Below, one piece after another: positions 7,775 to 14,469 of a DNA stretch of 64,000 nucleotides. Both the position numbers and the translations under genes were made by a program. Where the stretch lies: positions 62,001-126,000 of the forward strand of contig JADJWD010000002.1 of assembly GCA_016716535.1 (NCBI GenBank), given 5' to 3'. The notes under the pieces were generated by a model. It was not told the DNA's origin and made no database searches. It saw only the letters and a list, made by a program, of their open reading frames with translations. Origin of the DNA: Betaproteobacteria bacterium. GTDB taxonomy: Bacteria; Pseudomonadota; Gammaproteobacteria; Burkholderiales; Burkholderiaceae_C. Each line of letters opens with the position of its first letter. Position 1 is the stretch's first letter.

Positions 7775-8299
7775 TCAACGCCGCCAGGCGCGCCATTCGG
7801 CCCGGCTGACACCTTCGGGCTGGCGCAGGTGGTCGTCGTCGAAGTCGCCGCGGTCGGCGCCCTCGTGGCAGGCGGCGCAGTTGACGGCGTTCTGTACGCT
7901 CGGCAGCCGCCACGTCGCCGGCTCGACGCGCCGGTGCTCGCGCTCGAACCAGGCGCTGCGCGTGATGCGGTCCTCGGCCGGCGGCGCGTTGCTCACCTTG
8001 CGCGAGCGCCCGGCGTGCCGCAGCAGCCAGGTTTCGATGTCGCGGCGCAGCGTCGCGTCGATCGAGGCGTCGCTGCCATAGTGACGGTCGAGGCCGGCCA
8101 TCAACCGCGTCCACGATTCGCGCGGCAGCAGGCCGGGCGGGAACGGCGCGTGGCAGGAGCCGCACTCGGGCACGTAGGCCGCGGGCATGTCGAAGGGCAG
8201 GCGGTCGCGGTCGCTCGCCGCGGCATCGAAGGCTGCGCCGGCGGTGAGCGCGAGGGCCAGCACGAGGGCGGCGGCGGGGCGAAGGGGAGCTGGGGTCAT
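7775..8299 (-). CDS. Diheme cytochrome c (DHC family)
   Basis: A 174-residue exported protein with a Sec signal (1-28, cleavage near AAASD). Two heme-attachment sites are visible: CGSCH at 46-50 and CAACH at 141-145, matching the small diheme cytochrome c family (PF09626-like). Between them the sequence is helical, and YVPECGSCHAPFPPGLLP is characteristic. It lies between the DUF1924 cytochrome gene and the cytochrome b gene on the same strand and probably shuttles electrons between the membrane cytochrome and the monoheme protein. Confidence 0.92.
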   Translation of the reverse strand: MTPAPLRPAAALVLALALTAGAAFDAAASDRDRLPFDMPAAYVPECGSCHAPFPPGLLPRESWTRLMAGLDRHYGSDASIDATLRRDIETWLLRHAGRSRKVSNAPPAEDRITRSAWFEREHRRVEPATWRLPSVQNAVNCAACHEGADRGDFDDDHLRQPEGVSRAEWRAWRR

Positions 8300-8372
8300 C
8301 GTGCGATCTCCATAAGATTGCGGTTAGGTAGCGACGGTGTGGCGGCGCGGCTCGCGTCGTCCGAAGCGGTGC

Positions 8373-8819
8373 TCAGCGCGGCAGCGCCGCCAGCCACGCC
8401 AGCACGTCGGCCTTCTCGGCGGGCGTGCATTCGCGCTTCAGCACGTCGTTGCAGTTGCGCTTGAACCACTTGTCGACGCGCGCGGTGTCGGTGAAGGCGC
8501 GCGGGTTGGCCGCCGGCGCGAGCGCGTCGATGCGCTTGCCCGTGCCGGCGTGCTTGCCGTCGGCCAGCGGCGGGTTGCCGTGGCACGAGGCGCACGACCA
8601 CTTGCCGCCGTGCGTGCGCGTGAAGAATTCGCGGCCGCGGCCGGCATCGGCGGCGCCGCCGGCGGCGCGGGCGAAGCGTTCGAGCTGCTGCGCTGGGGAA
8701 GTGTCGGCCGCGGCGGCAGGGGGCGCGAATGCGGCCGTCGCGAAAGCGAAGATCGACGCGACGGCACTCGTGCGCAGCAGCGTGCGAGTCGTCGTGCGCC
8801 GAGGCGGGGCGGAGGTCAT
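8373..8819 (-). CDS. DUF1924 monoheme cytochrome c
   Basis: A 148-residue exported cytochrome with a signal peptide ending near PAAAA (35-39) and one heme site, CASCHG, at 76-81. The DUF1924 family typically accompanies the diheme cytochrome and cytochrome b genes, as here. The ATG at 8819 is chosen because AAAGGA lies at the right distance upstream; a longer in-frame start would remove the signal peptide from the N-terminus. First gene of the cytochrome operon, divergent from the PepSY/two-component operon. Confidence 0.9.
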   Translation of the reverse strand: MTSAPPRRTTTRTLLRTSAVASIFAFATAAFAPPAAAADTSPAQQLERFARAAGGAADAGRGREFFTRTHGGKWSCASCHGNPPLADGKHAGTGKRIDALAPAANPRAFTDTARVDKWFKRNCNDVLKRECTPAEKADVLAWLAALPR

Positions 8820-8897
8820 CGCTGTGGTCCTTTCGAGGTTGTTCGTGACGTGCTGCGGATTGTTCGAGTGCGCCCTTGAACCGGACCTGAATCCGCC

Positions 8898-8931
8898 GTT
8901 CATCCGCTGTTCATCCGGCCGCGCCGACAAT
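8898..8931 (+). promoter_or_regulatory. Direct-repeat operator and -10 for the PepSY/two-component operon
   Basis: GTTCATCCG occurs at 8898-8906 and 8909-8917 (period 11), and GACAAT at 8926-8931 resembles a -10 box. The repeats occupy the place of a -35 element, the arrangement used by OmpR/PmrA-type activators. The -10 box ends only seven bases before the GTG start at 8939, so the transcript may be leaderless. The site also lies upstream of the divergent cytochrome operon and could control both. The response regulator encoded just downstream is the natural candidate ligand. Confidence 0.5.
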
Positions 8932-8938
8932 CGCCGCC

Positions 8939-9358
8939 GTGTTCACCCCTTCATTGCCCGGCCGTTCGCGGCGGCGCGCTGTCGCCGCGCTGCTTGTGGC
9001 GCTGCTCGCCGCGCCGGCCGCCCACGCCGGCGACGACGATGACCACGACCGCGCCCGCGCCGCCGTGCAAGCTGGCGAAGTGCTACCGCTGGCGGCGCTG
9101 CTCGAGCGCGTGCAGCGCAGCCACCCGGGCCGCGTGCTCGAAGTCGAACTCGAGCGCGAAGACGGCCGCTGGGTCTACGAGCTGAAGATCCTGCAGGCCG
9201 ATGGCCGCCTGCTGAAGCTCGAGGTCGACGCCGCAACGGCGCGCGTGCTGAAGCTGCGCCGCGACGACGACAAGCGCGAGCGCCGCCGCGCCGGCGATTC
9301 ACGCGCTGACAAACGCGGCGACAAGAACGACGACGACAAGCGCGACAGCCGGAAATGA
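8939..9358 (+). CDS. PepSY-domain periplasmic protein
   Basis: A 139-residue exported protein with a signal peptide (about 1-30), an acidic patch GDDDDHD directly after it, and a PepSY-like domain at about 40-105 (AALLERVQRSHPGRVLEVEL ... RVLKL). The tail is very rich in Lys, Arg and Asp (DDDKRERRR ... DDDKRDSRK). Translation appears to begin with GTG. PepSY proteins next to response regulator and kinase genes commonly modulate the sensor in the periplasm; the acidic and basic runs suggest metal or polyion binding, which is inference. Confidence 0.85.
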   Translation: MFTPSLPGRSRRRAVAALLVALLAAPAAHAGDDDDHDRARAAVQAGEVLPLAALLERVQRSHPGRVLEVELEREDGRWVYELKILQADGRLLKLEVDAATARVLKLRRDDDKRERRRAGDSRADKRGDKNDDDKRDSRK

Positions 9359-9372
9359 CCCGACCCTCACCA

Positions 9373-9427
9373 CCGTTCGCCCTGAGCAGGGACCGGGCTT
9401 GCCGAGGGCCCGTGTCGAAGGGCCCAG
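9373..9427. repeat. Interspersed palindromic repeat, copy 1
   Basis: The spacer between the PepSY and response regulator genes holds CCGTTCGCCCTGAGC at its left and GTGTCGAAGGGCC at its right. The same two blocks recur in the spacer at 33719-33787, so this is a dispersed extragenic repeat of the REP type. It sits inside an operon, which makes a role as full terminator unlikely. Confidence 0.5.
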
Positions 9428-9449
9428 GCCGAAAGGATCGCGCAGCCGC

Positions 9450-10112
9450 ATGAGACTCCTCCTCGTCGAAGACGACCCGACGCTGCGCGCGCAGCTGCGT
9501 GCCGCGCTCGTCGAGGCCGGCTACGTCGTCGACGAGGCGGCCGACGGCCGCGAGGCGCTGCATCTGGGCGAGACCGAGCCCTTCGACGCCGTGCTGCTCG
9601 ACCTCGGGCTGCCGGGCATGGATGGCCTCACCGTGCTGCGCCGCTGGCGCGACGCCGGCCGCACGACGCCGGTGCTGATCCTCACGGCGCGCGACCGCTG
9701 GCACGAGAAAGTGGCCGGCATCGACGCCGGCGGCGACGACTACCTCGCCAAGCCCTTCCACATCGAGGAGCTGCTGGCGCGGCTGCGCGCGCTGATCCGC
9801 CGCGCGCAGGGGCTCGCGTCGCCGCTGCTCACCTGCGGCGCGGTGGCGCTGGACACGCGCAGCGGCCGCGTCACCGCGCGCGGGCAGCCGGTGCCACTGA
9901 CCTCGCACGAGTTCCGGCTGCTCGCGTACCTGATGCACCGGCCGGGCTCGGTGGTCTCGCGCACCGAACTGACCGAGCACCTCTACGCGCAGGACCACGA
10001 CCGCGACTCGAACACGATCGAGGTCTTCGTCGCGCGGCTGCGCCGCAAGCTGCCGCCCGGCGCGATCGAGACGGTGCGCGGCCTCGGCTACCGGCTGGCG
10101 GCGGTGCCGTGA
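9450..10112 (+). CDS. OmpR-family response regulator
   Basis: A 220-residue two-component regulator. The receiver domain (1-115) has the acidic pocket EDD at 7-9, phospho-acceptor D51 (LLDLGLPGMDG), and K101 in LAKPF. The C-terminal winged-helix domain (about 125-218) ends with the usual NTIEVFVARLRRKL ... VRGLGYRL. Closest in style to PmrA/QseB/TctD regulators, which bind direct repeats spaced 11 bp. The start MRLLLVEDD is preferred over an upstream ATG; GAAAGGA precedes it. Its stop overlaps the kinase GTG start (GTGA). Confidence 0.95.
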   Translation: MRLLLVEDDPTLRAQLRAALVEAGYVVDEAADGREALHLGETEPFDAVLLDLGLPGMDGLTVLRRWRDAGRTTPVLILTARDRWHEKVAGIDAGGDDYLAKPFHIEELLARLRALIRRAQGLASPLLTCGAVALDTRSGRVTARGQPVPLTSHEFRLLAYLMHRPGSVVSRTELTEHLYAQDHDRDSNTIEVFVARLRRKLPPGAIETVRGLGYRLAAVP

Positions 10113-11650
10113 CCGGCTGGCACCGCTCGCTGCGCCGGCGCCTGCTGGCCGCCACGTGGGCGGCGCTGGCGATCGCGCTCGTGCTGTCCGGGCTGATGTT
10201 GGCCGGGCTCTTTCGCGACCACGTGCAGCGGCAGGCGGTGGCCGAGCTGACGGCGCAGCTCGACCAGGTGACGGCGCGGCTCGAGTTCGATGCCGAGGGC
10301 CGACCCGAGATCGACCCGGCGGCGCTGAGCGACCCGCGATGGCGCCGGCCGCGCTCGGGGCTGTACTGGCAGGTCGATGGGGTCGGCACGCCGATGCGCG
10401 CCGGCGTCTTGCGCTCGCGCTCGTTGTGGGATGCGACGCTGACGCTGCCCGCGGATGAGAGTGGCGATGCGGCTGTCGACGCAGTGGCTCCCGACGGCAC
10501 GGTGCACGTGCACTCGCTCGCCGGGCCGCAAGGCGAGCCGCTGCTGGCCGTGCAACGCACGGTGCGGCGCGACGGTGACGCGGCCGCGCGCTGGCGCGTG
10601 GCGGTGGCCGCCGACCTGACCGAGCTGCACGCCGCGACGCAGCGTTTCAACGGCGTGCTCGCCACCTCGCTGGCGGTGCTGCTGGCGTTGCTCGGCGCGG
10701 CGGCCTGGCTGCAGATTGCCGTCGGCCTGGCGCCGCTTCGTGCGCTGCAGCGCGCGGTGGCGGCGGTGCACGAAGGCCGCGCGCCGCGGCTGCAGGGCGC
10801 GCTGCCCTCGGAGGTGCAGCCGCTCGTCGACGACTTCAACGCCGTGCTCGCGCGCAACGCCGAAGTCGTGGCACGCGCGCGCGCGCAGGCCGGCGACCTG
10901 GCGCACGCGATCAAGACGCCGCTGGCGGCGCTGCGCCAGGCGGCGGCGGCTGCATCGGCGGCAGCGGCTGCATCGCCGAACTCGGCATCGGCCGCGCCGG
11001 ACGCCGCGGCGCAAGCGTCGTGGGCAGCGCCGATTCCCCCGGCGCTCGCCGAACTGCCGCCGCTCGTCGACGAGCAGGTCGCGGTCGCCGAGCGCCACGT
11101 CGACTGGCATCTCGCGCGCGCCCGCGCCGCCGCGTCGCGCGGCCTGCCCGGTGCGCGCGTGCCGGTGGCGCCGGTGCTGGCGGCGCTCGTGCGCGTGATG
11201 GCGAAGGTGCATGCGGCGCGCGCGCTCGAGATCGTCGTCGCGGCGCAAGAGGGCGAGCGCCCCGCCGAATCTGATCGCGGGCACATCGACAGTGCAGGCC
11301 CCACCGCCTTCGCCGGCGAAGCCGAAGACCTGCACGAGATCGTCGGCAACGTGCTCGACAACGCCTGCAAGTGGGCGCGCCGCGAAGTGCGCGTGGCGGC
11401 GAGCACGGTGCCGTCTCCGGCCGGGCCGCAGGTGCTGATCACCGTTGACGACGATGGCCCGGGCATCGCCGCCGAGCAGCGCGCCAAGCTGCCGAGCCGC
11501 GGCACGCGGCTGGACGAATCGGTGCCGGGCAGCGGCCTGGGCCTCGCAATCGCTGCCGAACTGGCGGCGCTGTACGGCGGCACGGTCGAACTGCTGGGTG
11601 ACCCGCCTGCGGGCCTGCGGGTGCAGATCCGCCTGCCGGCGGCGGGTTGA
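10109..11650 (+). CDS. Membrane sensor histidine kinase
   Basis: A 513-residue kinase with two membrane helices (about 13-33 and 185-205) around a periplasmic domain of about 150 residues. A short HAMP-like linker leads to the H-box LAHAIKTPLAALRQ with H266. The N-box EIVGNVLDNACKWA and the G-boxes DDDGPGI and GSGLGLAI complete the ATPase domain. An Ala-rich insert (SAAAAASPNSASAAPDAAA) interrupts the dimerisation domain. It is encoded with, and starts inside, the response regulator gene, so the two form a pair. The PepSY protein upstream may be its periplasmic modulator. Confidence 0.94.
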   Translation: MTGWHRSLRRRLLAATWAALAIALVLSGLMLAGLFRDHVQRQAVAELTAQLDQVTARLEFDAEGRPEIDPAALSDPRWRRPRSGLYWQVDGVGTPMRAGVLRSRSLWDATLTLPADESGDAAVDAVAPDGTVHVHSLAGPQGEPLLAVQRTVRRDGDAAARWRVAVAADLTELHAATQRFNGVLATSLAVLLALLGAAAWLQIAVGLAPLRALQRAVAAVHEGRAPRLQGALPSEVQPLVDDFNAVLARNAEVVARARAQAGDLAHAIKTPLAALRQAAAAASAAAAASPNSASAAPDAAAQASWAAPIPPALAELPPLVDEQVAVAERHVDWHLARARAAASRGLPGARVPVAPVLAALVRVMAKVHAARALEIVVAAQEGERPAESDRGHIDSAGPTAFAGEAEDLHEIVGNVLDNACKWARREVRVAASTVPSPAGPQVLITVDDDGPGIAAEQRAKLPSRGTRLDESVPGSGLGLAIAAELAALYGGTVELLGDPPAGLRVQIRLPAAG

Positions 11651-11868
11651 ACCGGGGCTCCAAAGGCGGGCGGCCACACACCCGTTCTTGCAGCGTCTTC
11701 CGAAGGACCGGCCCGAACGGATTGCCGGTGCCGCCACGGCACGGGCACCACGGCCCGCCTGGCGGCCAAAGGCATCACGCTCGGGTCTCGTCACGCGCGG
11801 CCGCCCGGCAGATGCGAGCCGCAGAATCCCTCGTTGCCCTTCGCCCGACCCCTTCCACAAAGCCCGCC

Positions 11869-13410
11869 GTGCCCGCTTTGAATCCTGCCCCGGTCTCTAC
11901 CGCGTTCTCCGGCGCCGTCCGGCGCTTCGTCATCGCCCCGCTGCGCCGCCGCGTGCGCGCCGCGTTGCTCGGCCTCGTGCTCGTCGCATTGCCCGCCTGG
12001 GCGCACGCAGCGACGTTCGACGTGTGCGTGCGTGGCACCGGCGTCGGCGTGCACCGCGTCGCACGCCTGACGCTCGAAGTGAGCGGCGCCGAAGTCGCCG
12101 CCGCCGACGCGCCGCGGCTCGCCGCCGTGCTGGCCAACCAGCGCCTGTGGAACAACGAGGCCGACGAGGTGTTCGGCTCGCCGTTCGATGCCGAGCTGTG
12201 CGGCGACGTCGTCGCGCCGGCCGAGCGGCTGGCGGTGACGCTCGCCGCGGCCGAGGTGCGCCGGCTGCTCGAAGGGCCGGTGCGCGCGCCGGCCGTGCCT
12301 TCCAGCTCGCCGACCCGCAGCATGCGCGCCGATGGTGCCGCCACGGCCGCCCCGGCGCGCGGCGCGGCGGGTGCCGGCGACGGCCTCGTGCGCGACGCGC
12401 GCGGCAACGTGCAGTACCAGATCGTGCGCGTGCACTACGCCACCAACCGCAAGGACGCCGGCGCGCTGGCCGCGCCGGATGCGCGCTTCAGCGGCGCGCG
12501 CGGCACGCTGGCCTACGGGGTCGCGCACGTCACGATCCCGAAGTCGCACAAGGTCGGCGCGCTCGAGGCGCCGTCGATCCTGCGCCTGGAGTTCCGGCCC
12601 GACCCGACGAAGCACGTCGTGCTGACGACCGTCGAGTCACTGTCGCACGACACCTGGCGCGCCGAGATCGCCAAGCGCGCCACGGCGCTGGGCAATGCCG
12701 GCATCCTCGTCTTCATCCACGGCTACAACGTCGCCTTCTCCGATGCGGCGCGGCGCGCCGGCCAGCTCTCGCACGACCTCGGCTTTGCCGGGCCGACGGT
12801 GCTGTTCTCCTGGCCTTCGCAGGGCGGCCTCACCGACTACACCGTCGACGAGCAGTCGGCCGAGTGGTCGATCCCCGACATGCGCGACGTGCTCGCGTCG
12901 CTGGCCACCGTGGCGCCCGGCACGCCGGTGTACGTGATCGCGCACAGCATGGGCAACCGCGTGCTGACGCGCGGCTTCAAGGCGCTCATCGAGCAGGACG
13001 CGCGCAAGCTCGCCGCCTTCCGCCAGATCGTGCTCGCCGCGCCCGACATCGACGCCGACGTCTTCCGCCGTGAGCTTGGCCCGGCCATCCTCGGCAAGGG
13101 GCCGCGCGTGACGCTGTACGCGTCGTCCAACGACAAGGCGCTGGTCGCCTCGCGCAAGGTGCACGGCGGCTACAAGCGCCTGGGTGAAAGCGGCGACGGC
13201 ATCGTCGTGATGAACGGCCTGGACACGGTGGACGCGAGCAACGTCAGCACCGAGTTCCTCGGCCACTCGTACTTCGGCGACAGCTCGACGGTGATGAGCG
13301 ACCTCATCTATGTCATCCAGAAGAGTCTGCCGCCGCAGGAGCGCACGCGCTTCGCGCTCGAGCCGGTGCGCGCGGCGATCGGGCAGTACTGGCGCTTCAA
13401 GAGCCACTAG
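11869..13410 (+). CDS. DUF900 alpha/beta hydrolase, exported
   Basis: A 513-residue protein when started at the GTG (11869), which places a signal peptide (about residues 24-46, ending WAHAA) near the N-terminus; an ATG at 11812 is possible but gives a long basic leader. The first domain (50-150) is unrecognised. The DUF900 hydrolase domain begins with VHYATNRKD and includes FIHGYNVAF from residue 282 and the nucleophile elbow AHSMGN with S360; DxxVF in PDIDADVF and a late HSYFGDS supply a possible acid and histidine. It is probably a periplasmic or surface esterase of unknown substrate. Its end overlaps the convergent PEP-CTERM gene by 14 bases. Confidence 0.82.
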   Translation: MPALNPAPVSTAFSGAVRRFVIAPLRRRVRAALLGLVLVALPAWAHAATFDVCVRGTGVGVHRVARLTLEVSGAEVAAADAPRLAAVLANQRLWNNEADEVFGSPFDAELCGDVVAPAERLAVTLAAAEVRRLLEGPVRAPAVPSSSPTRSMRADGAATAAPARGAAGAGDGLVRDARGNVQYQIVRVHYATNRKDAGALAAPDARFSGARGTLAYGVAHVTIPKSHKVGALEAPSILRLEFRPDPTKHVVLTTVESLSHDTWRAEIAKRATALGNAGILVFIHGYNVAFSDAARRAGQLSHDLGFAGPTVLFSWPSQGGLTDYTVDEQSAEWSIPDMRDVLASLATVAPGTPVYVIAHSMGNRVLTRGFKALIEQDARKLAAFRQIVLAAPDIDADVFRRELGPAILGKGPRVTLYASSNDKALVASRKVHGGYKRLGESGDGIVVMNGLDTVDASNVSTEFLGHSYFGDSSTVMSDLIYVIQKSLPPQERTRFALEPVRAAIGQYWRFKSH

Positions 13411-14305
13411 CCGCGCGGCGCGGCGCTTCGCGGCTTGTCTTGCGGCGCGTCGCGCCGGCGATCAGGCCGAGCGCGGCCAGCGCGAGCGTCGCCGGCTCGG
13501 GCACTGCGCTGCCGCCGGGCGGGGCCGCCGGGGCGGCGGTGAAGCCGTTGCCGTCGGCCAGCGCGAGCGCGGGCAGGAAGCCGAGCGGCGCGTCGGGGAC
13601 CGAGGCCCAGTAGCCTTCCCAGTACGCGCAGCCGCCGCCGACGTTGGTGCGGCAGTACTGCGTCGCCTGGCCGGGCGCGGCGGCCTCGTCGCTGGCCATC
13701 CACGATGTCTGCGACATCGAGCCGAAGCGCTGGTGGAAGTAGGCGGTGTAGGTCTCGCCGGCCAGCAGTTCGTCGTCGGCCGAGAGCACCTGCCCGGATT
13801 CGATGACGCGGTCGAGCGCGAACTCGTAGACGTTCATCGCGCCCAGCGGCACGTAGCGGCCGAGCAGGCCGCCTTGTGCCATCACTTCGCCGGCGGCGTT
13901 GGCGATCGTGATGCGATAGAAGCGCTCGGCGCCCGGGTAGGTCGACAGCGCCTGCAGGGGCAGCCAGGCCGTCGCCGCCACGCCGGTGGCCGCGGCGGTG
14001 AACTGGAACGACGCCGAGTAGACGTTGATCCACGGGCAGTAGGCGCTGGCGCAGTAGCCGGAGATCGCCGCCGAGCGTGTGGTGTCGTAGTCGACCGGCC
14101 CGGCTTGCAGCGGGTCGAAGTTGGCGTAGAGCGCCGCGGCGTGCGCGGCCGCCGTCGGCAGCGCGATCGCCACGGCGGCAGCGGCTGCCGCCGCGAGCCG
14201 GCGCGCGAGGCCGCGGCGCGACGGTGCATGTGGCGCGCGCGGCGTCGATGAGGCCGACGCAGCGGCCGCGGCGGTGTGAAGGGCGAGGGGTGGGGCGGAC
14301 GTCAT
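13397..14305 (-). CDS. PEP-CTERM sorting-domain protein
   Basis: A 302-residue secreted protein. The N-terminus holds an Ala-rich signal after a basic stretch (PSRRGLARRL), and the C-terminus has the PEP-CTERM signal: VPEPATLALAALGLIAG followed by ATRRK. Such proteins are cleaved and anchored or released by an exosortase (EpsH/XrtA), and often accompany exopolysaccharide loci; no exosortase lies in this window. The body contains cysteine pairs (YCASAYCPW and YCRTNVGGGCAYW) and no recognised enzyme motif. The start at 14305 is taken from the ATG nearest the signal; a longer start is possible. Confidence 0.85.
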   Translation of the reverse strand: MTSAPPLALHTAAAAASASSTPRAPHAPSRRGLARRLAAAAAAAVAIALPTAAAHAAALYANFDPLQAGPVDYDTTRSAAISGYCASAYCPWINVYSASFQFTAAATGVAATAWLPLQALSTYPGAERFYRITIANAAGEVMAQGGLLGRYVPLGAMNVYEFALDRVIESGQVLSADDELLAGETYTAYFHQRFGSMSQTSWMASDEAAAPGQATQYCRTNVGGGCAYWEGYWASVPDAPLGFLPALALADGNGFTAAPAAPPGGSAVPEPATLALAALGLIAGATRRKTSREAPRRAASGS

Positions 14306-14469
14306 GGCGGCGGGTACTCCGGAGTTCGTGGGCGGGACGCCGGCCGCGTAGCGCATCGGACAAGTGCCACGCGGCCGGCTCCATCACTTGCGCGGGATCA
14401 GCGGCCGCCGCGGCTCACGGGGCCCCGCACCCGAGGGGCCGCTTGCCGCCTTTCGTCGCAGCCGCCGCC

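Noticed and set aside
14421..14440. GGCCCC/GGGGCC inverted repeat after the Ser/Thr kinase gene
   Set aside because: The stem is only 6 bp, has an 8-base loop and no T-run; in such GC-rich DNA this is expected by chance.
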